A stretch of 64,000 bases of DNA from Hymenobacter negativus (GTDB lineage: Bacteria; Bacteroidota; Bacteroidia; Cytophagales; Hymenobacteraceae), in the NCBI RefSeq assembly GCF_017571495.1, contig NZ_JAGETZ010000003.1, forward strand, positions 558,001 to 622,000. Direction: 5' to 3'. Made by a program: the position numbers and the translations under genes. Shown piece after piece: positions 33,945 to 41,923 of this stretch (position 1 is the stretch's first letter; every line of letters begins with the position of its first letter). The notes under the pieces were generated by a model, which saw only the letters and a program-made list of their open reading frames with translations, was not told where the DNA came from and did not search any database.

Positions 33945-34328
33945 ATGAATAAGCGCATACTCATCGTCGACGACTCCTTTTACATGCGGACGATGCTCAA
34001 GAACATGCTCACCGATGCCGGCTACGAGGTAGTGGGCGAGGCAGCCAACGGCGCCCAAGCTGTGGAAATGGCCACTTCGACATCGCCCGACTTGATTACC
34101 CTCGACGTAATTCTGCCCGACAATACGGGCCTCGATGTTCTTAAAAGCCTGCGCCAGGTGCAGCCCACTGCTAAGGTGGTGATGTGCAGTGCAGTTGGGC
34201 AGGAAGTCATTGTGAACGAAGCTATTGAGAACGGCGCCCTTGCCTATATCGTAAAGCCTTTCTCCGAAGAGAAAGTCTTGGAAATTGTGGGCGCTGCCCT
34301 GCAAAACGACGCAGAACAAACCGCCTAA
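33945..34328 (+). CDS. cheY: CheY-type response regulator
   Basis: 127-residue stand-alone receiver domain: acidic pair Asp9/Asp10 in ILIVDDS, phospho-acceptor Asp54 in ITLDVILPD, Ser in VVMCSAVG, and Lys in YIVKPFSEEK. There is no output domain. In this pathway it would carry phosphate from CheA to an unknown target; no flagellar switch is expected in this lineage. The CheC phosphatase encoded 1.8 kb downstream is a plausible off switch. Confidence 0.92.
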   Translation: MNKRILIVDDSFYMRTMLKNMLTDAGYEVVGEAANGAQAVEMATSTSPDLITLDVILPDNTGLDVLKSLRQVQPTAKVVMCSAVGQEVIVNEAIENGALAYIVKPFSEEKVLEIVGAALQNDAEQTA

Positions 34329-34433
34329 CGTGATTCGACAACGCCTCGTCGCAGTAACGCAACCCGCCGCCATGGGTGGGGCACAGACGTGTGCGCCGGG
34401 CAGTAGAATGATGAACTTCTCTGATTCTGGCCA

Positions 34434-36074
34434 ATGAAAACGCGCGACCAGGAATACCGGGAGATGTTCATGGCTGAGGCCTTGGAGTATTACGACTCCA
34501 TGAGCCGGCATCTGAGCGAGCTGGAGCGTAACCCCAGCGCCGGCCCCGCGCTGAATGAGCTGTTTCGGTTGATGCACAACCTCAAGGCCAATGCCCGCGC
34601 CATGGGCTTTACGGACCTTGGCGAGATGGCGCATCACCTTGAAACGCTGTTTGGTTTGATTCGGGACCAGCAGCGCACCTTTAGCGGGGCGCTGACGCGC
34701 GTAGTCTTTGCGGGCGTCGATGCTATGGGGGCCATGATTCGGGCCATTGGTGCCAACCAGCCCTTACCCGATGCCCAGGCCCTCATTGAAAATCTAGACC
34801 GGCTGGTACGCGGCGAAGAGCCCGTTTTTGAAGAAGACGAGGTTGCGGAAACCGATGAAGAGGCAGGCAAGAAGATGGAGCTTTCGGACCTGGTTTATAT
34901 CCAGGTTAAAAAGCTTGACAATCTCCTGAATCTGGTGGGCGAACTGGTCATTGACCGTGACCGGATTATGACCCTGGCGCAGGAGCTTGACAACCCGGCG
35001 CTGCTCGCAACGGCCCAGCATCTGTTCCGAATTTCCGACGACCTGCAGTACAGCGTGATGGATGCCCGTCTAGTAGGCGTGGGCGTATTATTGAATAAAT
35101 TTCCTCGCGTGGTGCGCGATGTGGCCTCCGCTGAGGACAAGGAAGTTGAATTGATACTGAGCGGCCAAGATGTTCAAATCGACCGCAACATTCTGCAAAT
35201 CATCACCGATGCCTTGCTCCACTTGGTGCGAAATGCCGTCAGTCATGGCCTCGAAACAAAGGCCCAACGCCAGCAGGCTGGTAAGCCTTTGGTGGGGCAT
35301 CTCACGCTGTCAGCCATGACAGAGCGCGACGATGTACTTATCCAGGTGCGCGATGACGGTCGGGGCATCGATACCGAAGCCGTGCGCCGCAAAGCCGTAG
35401 AGCGTGGCCTGACGACCGCCAATATTGCAGCCACGCTTGACGAGCAGGCCGTATGGGCCTTCTTGTTTGAGCCTGGCTTTTCGATGGCTTCCAAAATTAC
35501 TGATATTTCTGGCCGGGGCGTGGGCCTGGATGTGGTGAAACTGGCCTTGGATTCCTTGGGTGGCCAACTGCGCGTGGAGTCCGAATTGGGGGCAGGAACC
35601 ACTTTCACCCTGGTGCTGCCTACTTCGATTGCTGTAAAAGGTGCTCTACTCATTGAAGTGGAGGAGCGGCCCTACGCTGTGCCCCTGATGCACACCGATA
35701 CTGTGCTGGCCCTACAGCCCGAGCAAATTTCGGTAGTGGGTGGCGTGTTACTCACCCACTTCCAAGGGCAGCCAGTGCCGCTGGTACCGTTGCAACTGCT
35801 GCTGAACGATGAAGGCGATGAGCCGCTGCCGCTTGCTACCCGCAACGATGTGCAGGGCGCCCAGCAGGTACTGGTTGTCAATTACAACAACCGCCGCCTG
35901 GGCCTAGTCGTCGACCGCTTCATTCGGCAGCAAAACATTGTCATCAAACCCCTGAGCAAGCCACTCGATACCATCGACTTGTTTGGTGGGGTCACCCTGC
36001 TGGGCAGTGGGCAGGTGTGTCTGGTACTTGACGTACCGGCACTTACCCGCCTTTTCATTACCAAACGCCCGTAA
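34434..36074 (+). CDS. cheA: CheA-type histidine kinase, short form
   Basis: 546 residues. The HPt domain carries the phosphorylatable His48 in LFRLMHNLKANARAMGF; the residues around it differ from the usual HxxKGxA pattern. A short acidic linker replaces the P2 (CheY/CheB-binding) domain. The dimerisation region starts near 148 (MELSDLVYIQVKKLDNLLNL), the ATPase N-box is LLHLVRNAVSHGLE (about 261), then DDGRGID (about 307) and GRGVGLDVV (about 360). The CheW-like regulatory domain runs from about 399 to the end. All kinase boxes are intact, so it should be active. It is coupled to the receptor through CheW. Confidence 0.94.
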   Translation: MKTRDQEYREMFMAEALEYYDSMSRHLSELERNPSAGPALNELFRLMHNLKANARAMGFTDLGEMAHHLETLFGLIRDQQRTFSGALTRVVFAGVDAMGAMIRAIGANQPLPDAQALIENLDRLVRGEEPVFEEDEVAETDEEAGKKMELSDLVYIQVKKLDNLLNLVGELVIDRDRIMTLAQELDNPALLATAQHLFRISDDLQYSVMDARLVGVGVLLNKFPRVVRDVASAEDKEVELILSGQDVQIDRNILQIITDALLHLVRNAVSHGLETKAQRQQAGKPLVGHLTLSAMTERDDVLIQVRDDGRGIDTEAVRRKAVERGLTTANIAATLDEQAVWAFLFEPGFSMASKITDISGRGVGLDVVKLALDSLGGQLRVESELGAGTTFTLVLPTSIAVKGALLIEVEERPYAVPLMHTDTVLALQPEQISVVGGVLLTHFQGQPVPLVPLQLLLNDEGDEPLPLATRNDVQGAQQVLVVNYNNRRLGLVVDRFIRQQNIVIKPLSKPLDTIDLFGGVTLLGSGQVCLVLDVPALTRLFITKRP

Positions 36075-36116
36075 CTTTCCTTTCTTTCACCCCAGTCCTC
36101 GCAGCTGCACTTTCCC

Positions 36117-36124
36117 TATATTTG
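36117..36124 (+). promoter_or_regulatory. -7 element immediately before cheC
   Basis: TATATTTG followed by 5 nt and the ATG at 36130. It predicts a separate leaderless transcript for cheC in addition to any read-through from cheA. Confidence 0.55.
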
Positions 36125-36129
36125 ACGTT

Positions 36130-36762
36130 ATGGATTTATCGATGACCGATTTAGAGCGTGATATAATCCGCGAGATTTTGAATATTGGTCTGGCTCGTGC
36201 CGCCGATTCATTTGCCGTGATTGCCCAAGAGCGTGTTCTGCTGGAAGTGCCGAACATCGACCTGTTGGTAAGCGACGACATCCTGCGTAAAGTGCGCGAG
36301 TACCAGTCCCGGCACGTCGCCATCCAATCCGATATTCGGGGTGATTTCAACGGTACAACGCTCATGTTTTTCTCTGGGCAGCACGTGCAGCGGCTCTCGC
36401 GCGTATGCCTGCGCATGCAGACCACCGAAACGCTGGAAGTGAACGAGTTGCAGGAATCGTTGCTGCTCGAAATCAGCAACATCATTACCGGTGCTCTGGT
36501 CACGCAGCTGGCCAATATCCTCAAGGCCAACATCTACGGTGCCCCGCCCATTGCCCCGCGAGGCGACATCGCCGAAAACATGCAAAATCTGCTGCCTGCT
36601 CAGCAGCTACAGCCGCTCATCTTCTCCGTTATCACGCAGTTCTCTGACCGCGACAATACTGTTGAACTGCCCTTGATGCTGTTTTTCGACCGGGTAACGT
36701 TCGTGAAAATTCTGGACATCATTCGCAGCTACGACTTCCTCGGCAGCCAGATGTCGGCCTGA
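36130..36762 (+). CDS. cheC: CheC-family CheY-P phosphatase
   Basis: 210 residues. Two copies of the CheC active-site pattern ExxN are visible: Glu15/Asn18 in REILNIGLARAADSF and Glu114/Asn117 in LLLEISNIITGALVTQLAN. This two-site organisation is typical of CheC rather than CheX. It dephosphorylates CheY-P and so ends the signal. CheD, which usually modulates CheC, is not encoded nearby. The start at 36130 is fixed by the -7 element and by the domain; the frame upstream overlaps cheA. Confidence 0.82.
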   Translation: MDLSMTDLERDIIREILNIGLARAADSFAVIAQERVLLEVPNIDLLVSDDILRKVREYQSRHVAIQSDIRGDFNGTTLMFFSGQHVQRLSRVCLRMQTTETLEVNELQESLLLEISNIITGALVTQLANILKANIYGAPPIAPRGDIAENMQNLLPAQQLQPLIFSVITQFSDRDNTVELPLMLFFDRVTFVKILDIIRSYDFLGSQMSA

Positions 36763-36801
36763 AAATCACCCCTCCGCTATTTCTAACCTGATGTAATCAG
36801 C

Positions 36802-36891
36802 ACGTCATGCTGAGCTTGCCGAAGCACTTCTACTGCGCGAGTAATTAGTTACTTTCCCGGTAGAGATGCTTCGGCAAGCTCAGCATGACGT
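36802..36891. repeat. REP-like palindrome with perfect 25-bp arms
   Basis: 36802-36826 (ACGTCATGCTGAGCTTGCCG then AAGCA) and 36867-36891 are perfect reverse complements. The 40-nt centre contains GCGCGAGTAATTAGTTACTT, which is shared in opposite orientation with the element at 41824-41913. It lies between cheC and the ureohydrolase gene. Confidence 0.8.
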
Positions 36892-36925
36892 TCTTTTGTC
36901 ACTCCCACACTCTTCAAAAACACCA

Positions 36926-38017
36926 ATGTCTAAAGCTGACGCTCTCGCCAAAAAAATAGCTTCCTTCGACCCCAATGCGCCCGGCGATGCTGATGGCGGC
37001 CTTTTCGGTCTGCCCTTCACACCCGAGGAAGCACAAGTAGTGGTAGTGCCCGTGCCGTGGGAGGTAACTGTAAGCTACCGTGCGGGTACCGCCGAAGGTC
37101 CGGCCGCTATTCGCGATGCTTCCTTGCAGGTTGACCTGTATGACTCCGATGTGCCCAATGCCTGGAAGCTGGGCTTGGCCATGGAAGAAGAGGACGAAAC
37201 CATTGCCGCTACCAGCCGTGAACTGCGTCCTCTTGCTGCCGATTATATCACCTGGCTGGAAGAAGGCCAACCCGAAGCCGGCCAGAAGAAATTCGAAGGT
37301 GTGCCAGCCAAAGTCACGGCTGAAGGCGACAAGATGCTGAAGTGGCTCAAGGAGAAGACCGGGGCATTGCTCGATGCCGGTAAGGGCGTAGTGGTGCTGG
37401 GCGGCGACCACAGCACGCCGCTGGGCTATCTGCACGCCTTGGCCGAGCGCCATGAGGAATTTGCAATTCTACAATTTGACGCACACTGCGACCTGCGCCC
37501 GGCTTACGAAGGCTTCAAGTACTCGCATGCCAGCATCATGCACAATGCGCTGGAATTGCCGCAGGTGAAAAAGCTGGTGCAGGTGGGCATCCGCGACTTC
37601 TGCCAGCAAGAAGCCGATGTTATTGACCAGTCAAATGGCCGGGTGGCACTGTTCAGCCAGCGGTTTCTGAGCGACGAGAAGTTTGCTAAAAAATCCTGGA
37701 AGAAAGTGTGCGGCAAAATCATCGCCCAACTTCCCAAGAAGGTCTACATCAGCTTCGACATTGATGGCTTGGACCCCAAGCTTTGCCCCGGCACCGGCAC
37801 GCCCGTTCCCGGCGGTCTGGAGTTTGAAGAAGCTACGTATCTGCTGCGCAGTATTGTGCGAGAAGGTATCCAAATCATTGGCTGTGACCTGAATGAAGTA
37901 GCGCCCGGCGACACCGAATGGAATGCCATCGTGGGTGCCCGGCTGCTCTACCAACTTTGCAACTGGATGGCCGTATCTCAAGGCCGTCTCGGTGCAAAAG
38001 GCATGGCGACGGAATAA
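36926..38017 (+). CDS. Agmatinase/arginase-family ureohydrolase
   Basis: 363 residues, binuclear-manganese ureohydrolase. Metal-binding motifs are GGDHS, DAHCDLR and SFDIDGLDP, and GTGTPVPGGL is the substrate loop of the family. Such enzymes release urea from agmatine, arginine or a related guanidino compound. Family members of this length in Bacteroidota are usually annotated as agmatinase-family, without a proven substrate. The start at 36926 lies after the REP-like element; a longer frame would run into that element. The small membrane-protein gene follows by 27 nt. Confidence 0.9.
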   Translation: MSKADALAKKIASFDPNAPGDADGGLFGLPFTPEEAQVVVVPVPWEVTVSYRAGTAEGPAAIRDASLQVDLYDSDVPNAWKLGLAMEEEDETIAATSRELRPLAADYITWLEEGQPEAGQKKFEGVPAKVTAEGDKMLKWLKEKTGALLDAGKGVVVLGGDHSTPLGYLHALAERHEEFAILQFDAHCDLRPAYEGFKYSHASIMHNALELPQVKKLVQVGIRDFCQQEADVIDQSNGRVALFSQRFLSDEKFAKKSWKKVCGKIIAQLPKKVYISFDIDGLDPKLCPGTGTPVPGGLEFEEATYLLRSIVREGIQIIGCDLNEVAPGDTEWNAIVGARLLYQLCNWMAVSQGRLGAKGMATE

Positions 38018-38044
38018 ATTTCTTACCCTTCAACTCCTGTTCCG

Positions 38045-38383
38045 ATGGTTGGTTTTATTCTCAAATTCATTCTCACGGCGGTGCTGGTGTACGGCCTCAG
38101 CATGGTGCTGCCGGGTGTGGCGCTGGCGGGCCTCGATAGCGCAGCCATTCTGGTAGTGGTGCTGGCCATTCTGAACGCCATTGTGAAGCCAATTCTGAAA
38201 ATCCTGGGCTTTCCCATTACCGTGCTTACCCTGGGCTTGTTCCTGCTGGTTATCAACGTCATCATCGTGAAACTGGCCGACTATCTGATGAGCAGTTTCG
38301 ATGTGCATGGCCTACTGAACGCCCTGTTATTCAGCCTTGCCCTGTCGGTGGTAAATGCGGTGGTAGACATGGTAATTGACTAG
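38045..38383 (+). CDS. Phage-holin-family (PF04020-like) small membrane protein
   Basis: 112 residues, almost entirely hydrophobic, with about four membrane helices (FILKFILTAVLVYGLSMVLP, ILVVVLAILNAIVKPIL, LTLGLFLLVINVIIV, LLNALLFSLALSVV). NAIVKPILKILGFPIT followed by LTLGLFLLVIN is the signature of the broadly distributed YvlD/holin-4-type family, which is chromosomal in most bacteria and not evidence for a prophage. Function is unknown. Confidence 0.85.
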   Translation: MVGFILKFILTAVLVYGLSMVLPGVALAGLDSAAILVVVLAILNAIVKPILKILGFPITVLTLGLFLLVINVIIVKLADYLMSSFDVHGLLNALLFSLALSVVNAVVDMVID

Positions 38384-38403
38384 TCATTGCTTCGATTCAA
38401 GCT

Positions 38404-38440
38404 TAAAAAGGCCTCTTGCGAATGCAGGAGGCCTTTTTTG
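38404..38440. terminator. Bidirectional terminator
   Basis: Arms AAAAAGGCCTC and GAGGCCTTTTTT plus further pairing toward the loop (TTGC/GCAG region). It serves both the plus-strand holin-family gene and the minus-strand DUF4349 gene. Confidence 0.85.
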
Positions 38441-38464
38441 TGACAAGCAGAAAACGACTACGAG

Positions 38465-39343
38465 CTAAGCCGCCGTCTGGCGGCGGTTGCGCCAGCGACG
38501 CACTGCCCACCAGATAACTGGTGTGAGCAGTAAGAAAGGCCACAAAGCAACCAAGCCGATGAAAAGGCTGGTAATAATCGTCCAACCGGTATAGAAGGAC
38601 TCGACTACCCGGCTGGCAAATGATACCACTGGTGCCTCGGGTACGGTTTGGGACAGGAGTTGGTAGCAGGTTAGAGAAATGGTGGAGTAGGCTACCTCAT
38701 CGTTCAGGGTTTTGAGGCGGCTTTCGGTGCTTTCGATTTCCTCGCGTACTTCGCCAATTTTACCTTCGATTTCCAGCACTTCGCTGATTTTTTTGGCCCG
38801 TGCCAGCAAGTCGATGTAGCGTTTTTCGACGGCGCGTTTGGTCGCGAGGCGGGCGGCTACGTCGGCATGTTGGGCGGTTACGTCGTCGGTGGTTAGCTTT
38901 TTTTCTTCTACCGTGCCCACTCCACCCAGGGCGGCCATCAGGGGTTGAAACCGGGCTGGTGCCACCCGAATGGTCATTTCCTGACGCCACTCGCCGTCGG
39001 CCCGTACTTCGGTAGAGGCGCTTAAGTAGCCGCTGTTGCGACGCACCAGGCTATCGAGGCTGGTGCTGGCGCGGGGCAAATTGTCTACTTTCAGGCGTAG
39101 GTCGGCGTGGTAGATAAGCAGCCGGGATGGGGCCACGACGGGTTCGGCACCAGGCTTGGGACCAGATTTTATTTCGGCGGTGGCATCCTCCGATTCTTCA
39201 GCGGCGGCGGATGGTGCATTTGCTTGAGGAGCGGACTCTGCAGCATCTTGCCTCATTGCACTGTATTCGGCCTTATTATCCGCACGACCACATCCTCCCA
39301 ACAGTACAGCCAACCCAAACACAAAACACAAAGGGTACTTCAT
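38465..39343 (-). CDS. DUF4349 lipoprotein
   Basis: 292 residues. Lipobox ends at Cys18 (LAVLLGGC). An acidic Ala/Glu-rich linker precedes the DUF4349 core (LLIYHADLRLKVDNLPRAST, GYLSASTEVRADGEWRQEMT, IRVAPARFQPLMAALGGVG), then a coiled coil (EVLEIEGKIGEVREEIES), and a C-terminal membrane helix (TSLFIGLVALWPFLLLTPVI) with an Arg-rich end. It would be anchored at both ends. Family function is not established. The next gene upstream on this strand (39466-40317) is a clear paralogue, so this is a tandem duplication. Confidence 0.88.
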   Translation of the reverse strand: MKYPLCFVFGLAVLLGGCGRADNKAEYSAMRQDAAESAPQANAPSAAAEESEDATAEIKSGPKPGAEPVVAPSRLLIYHADLRLKVDNLPRASTSLDSLVRRNSGYLSASTEVRADGEWRQEMTIRVAPARFQPLMAALGGVGTVEEKKLTTDDVTAQHADVAARLATKRAVEKRYIDLLARAKKISEVLEIEGKIGEVREEIESTESRLKTLNDEVAYSTISLTCYQLLSQTVPEAPVVSFASRVVESFYTGWTIITSLFIGLVALWPFLLLTPVIWWAVRRWRNRRQTAA

Positions 39344-39465
39344 GATTTTCAGTAGTAAGGTGAATTCTAAAACCGAGGCAACCCGGCCAGTTGTAAGCCA
39401 ACGAGCAATGCCTAAGTATGCATATGGTAGTTAGCAGCAAAGGCTATTGATGAACAGCTAAATAA

Positions 39466-40317
39466 TTAGCCCTGTGTGGGATGACGCAGCCGCCACCAGC
39501 GCAGGCCCCACGCTCCGGCGCCACTTAGCAGCAGCAGCCACAGGTTGGTGAGCAGCACCAATACACTCAGCACCACCGACCAGCCCCGGTTGAAAGCATC
39601 CAGAAACTGTGGCGCAAAGGCCGGTAGCGGTTCGCTGGGCTCCGGAGTGGGCAGCAGCTGGCGTACGTGCAACGTGAGGGTGGCCCATTTGCGTTGTGCT
39701 CCAAATTGTTGCAGACGGGCCTGGGCAGCAGCAATGTCTTCTTTTGCCTGACGCTCCTGCCCAACCAGGCGCTGCACCTCCGCCGGATTGGTGGTTTTGG
39801 CTAGCAGTTGCTGGTATTTATTTTGCGCAGCTTGCTGCTCGGCCAGGGTATTGCTGGCCGACAGGATGTCGGCCGTCACATCAGCCGAGGCCACGTCTTT
39901 GCTCTCGATGTGACCCAGCCGGCCCAGCGCGGCCACCAACGCCACAAATTTGGTGGGTGGCACTTTGATGGTCATTTCTTGGCGGAGCAAACCGTCGGCC
40001 CGGGTTTCGTGGGCAGTAGCCAGGTAGGCACCGTGTATGTTGACCAAGCTGTCAATTTTTGGGCTGGCCTTCTCAAAGTTATTTACTGCGAGTTCCAGTT
40101 TGCCTTCGTACACCACGGTGTGCGCAACGGGATTGGGTTGAGCGGGCAACGATGGCAAGTCGGTGGTTTGAGAACCCGAAGCAATGGGTGCGGCGACCGA
40201 ATCGGTGGGAGCGGGGGCAGCCGTCGTTTGAAGGTCGGGAAGAGTTGCTTCCTCTTTAGATTGGCTGCAACCTACCAGCCCCAGTCCGAGCAGGACGGGA
40301 AAAATCAGGTATTTCAT
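39466..40317 (-). CDS. DUF4349 lipoprotein, tandem paralogue
   Basis: 283 residues from the ATG at 40317, where the lipobox ends at Cys17 (LGLGLVGC); a longer frame has no signal sequence. It has the same layout as its neighbour: linker, DUF4349 core (GAYLATAHETRADGLLRQEM, then TIKVPPTKFVALVAALGRLG), coiled coil (VQRLVGQERQAKEDIAAAQA) and a membrane helix with a basic tail. Sequence identity with the paralogue is moderate, so the duplication is old. Both are on the minus strand, 122 nt apart. Confidence 0.88.
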   Translation of the reverse strand: MKYLIFPVLLGLGLVGCSQSKEEATLPDLQTTAAPAPTDSVAAPIASGSQTTDLPSLPAQPNPVAHTVVYEGKLELAVNNFEKASPKIDSLVNIHGAYLATAHETRADGLLRQEMTIKVPPTKFVALVAALGRLGHIESKDVASADVTADILSASNTLAEQQAAQNKYQQLLAKTTNPAEVQRLVGQERQAKEDIAAAQARLQQFGAQRKWATLTLHVRQLLPTPEPSEPLPAFAPQFLDAFNRGWSVVLSVLVLLTNLWLLLLSGAGAWGLRWWRLRHPTQG

Positions 40318-40407
40318 CGGAAGATTTTTGGGAAAGCTGAATGTGGAAACGAACAGCGGCGCAGCTGACCCTTTATCCGACTTCTGTATTCGGGTAACCC
40401 AAAACTT

Positions 40408-40442
40408 CAAAAAAAACAGCCCGACCTCTTCAGGTCGGGCTG
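40408..40442 (-). terminator. Terminator of murA
   Basis: 11-bp perfect stem (40417-40427 with 40432-40442), 4-nt loop, and eight T on the minus strand (40409-40416), 39 nt after the murA stop codon. Confidence 0.9.
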
Positions 40443-40480
40443 CTCAAGTACCGTAAGAAAGTTAGTAAAATGACTGATTA

Positions 40481-41785
40481 TCAAATGCGTCGAATGTCGG
40501 CACCCAATGCTGTCAGGCGTTCATCAATGTGCTGGTAGCCGCGGTCAATCTGCTCTACGTTGAGGATGGTGCTCTTGCCCTCGGCGCTCAAGGCGGCGAT
40601 GAGCAGGGCCACACCGGCCCGGATATCCGGCGAAGTCATGGTGATGCCGTGCAACTGCTTCTGCTTGTCGAGGCCGATGACGGTAGCGCGGTGCGGGTCG
40701 CACAGAATAATCTGTGCACCCATATCGATGAGCTTATCGACGAAGAACAGCCGGCTTTCAAACATCTTTTGATGGATGAGTACCGTGCCCTTGGCCTGGC
40801 AGGCTACCACGAGCACAATGCTCAGCAAATCAGGCGTGAAGCCCGGCCAGGTATGGTCCGAAACCGTGAGGATGGAGCCGTCGAGGTAGGTAGCAATTTC
40901 GTAGTGGTCCTGCGCCGGAATGTAGATGTCATCGCCCCGGAATTCCAGCTGAATGCCCAGCTTGCGGAAAGTATCCGGAATTAGACCCAACTCGGGAATC
41001 TTGCAGTCTTTGATGGTGATTTCCGAACCCGTCATAGCCGCAAGACCGATGAAAGAACCAATTTCAATCATGTCGGGCAGCATGCGGTGGTCGGTGCCGC
41101 CGAGGCTCTCCACACCCTGAATGGTGAGCAGGTTGGAGCCAATGCCTTGGATGTTAGCACCCATGCGTACCAACATGCGGCACAGCTGCTGCAGGTAGGG
41201 CTCGCACGCCGCGTTGTAGATGGTAGTAGTGCCCTCAGCCAGCACGGCCGCCATTAGAATGTTGGCGGTGCCGGTTACCGAGGCTTCGTCCAGCAGCATA
41301 TGGGTGCCCGTCAGCTTGCCATCTACCTTGATGCGGTAGAAATCGGTGCCTTCCAACGTGAGCTTACCGCCCAGCTTTTCGAGACCCAAAAAGTGTGTAT
41401 CCATGGGCCGACGGCCAATTTTGTCGCCGCCCGGCTTGGGCAGCTGGCAGCGGCCGTAGCGACCCAGCATCGGTCCCAGAATCATCACCGAGCCGCGCAA
41501 AGCGCCCGCCTGCGCCACGAACTCGGGCGAGTCCATGTAGTCCAGGTTGACATTTTCAGCCTGAAAGCGGTAGGTGTCAGATGCTAGTTTGCCCACTTTC
41601 ACACCCATGTCACGCAGCAGCTCAATGAGCTTGTTGACGTCGCGGATGTCAGGAATATTGCTGATGGTTACGGGCTCCGGGGTGAGCAGTACCGCGCAGA
41701 GAATCTGGAGAGCTTCGTTCTTAGCGCCCTGGGGCGTGATTTCGCCGCGTAGCGCTTTGCCGCCGCGTACTTCAAATGCTGCCAT
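40481..41785 (-). CDS. murA: UDP-N-acetylglucosamine 1-carboxyvinyltransferase
   Basis: 434 residues, first committed step of peptidoglycan synthesis: transfer of enolpyruvate from PEP to UDP-GlcNAc. Family landmarks are GAKNEALQILCAVLLT, ALRGSVMILGPMLGRYG, PKPGGDKIGRRPMDTHF and LDEASVTGTANILMAAV. The catalytic loop has Asp121 where most bacteria have the Cys that fosfomycin alkylates (PGGC to PGGD), so the enzyme should work but resist that drug. A DUF4290 gene lies just upstream on the same strand, a common neighbour in Bacteroidota. Confidence 0.96.
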   Translation of the reverse strand: MAAFEVRGGKALRGEITPQGAKNEALQILCAVLLTPEPVTISNIPDIRDVNKLIELLRDMGVKVGKLASDTYRFQAENVNLDYMDSPEFVAQAGALRGSVMILGPMLGRYGRCQLPKPGGDKIGRRPMDTHFLGLEKLGGKLTLEGTDFYRIKVDGKLTGTHMLLDEASVTGTANILMAAVLAEGTTTIYNAACEPYLQQLCRMLVRMGANIQGIGSNLLTIQGVESLGGTDHRMLPDMIEIGSFIGLAAMTGSEITIKDCKIPELGLIPDTFRKLGIQLEFRGDDIYIPAQDHYEIATYLDGSILTVSDHTWPGFTPDLLSIVLVVACQAKGTVLIHQKMFESRLFFVDKLIDMGAQIILCDPHRATVIGLDKQKQLHGITMTSPDIRAGVALLIAALSAEGKSTILNVEQIDRGYQHIDERLTALGADIRRI

Positions 41786-41823
41786 TCGTTTGGTTGTCAG
41801 TTACAAGTGTTCTGGTAAAAAGA

Positions 41824-41913
41824 ACGTCATGCCGGGCTTGCCAAAGCAGCTCTACCGAGAAAGTAACTAATTACTCGCGCGGTAGAACTGCTTCGGCAAG
41901 CCCGGCATGACGT
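41824..41913. repeat. REP-like palindrome
   Basis: 26-nt arms (41824-41849 with 41888-41913) with one mismatch. The centre AAGTAACTAATTACTCGCGC is the reverse complement of the centre of the element at 36802-36891, so these are two copies of one element in opposite orientation. It lies between DUF4290 and murA. Confidence 0.8.
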
Positions 41914-41923
41914 CCATCATAAA

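Noticed and set aside
38045..38383. Prophage marker (holin-family protein)
   Set aside because: This family is widespread as chromosomal membrane proteins; no other phage gene is near.
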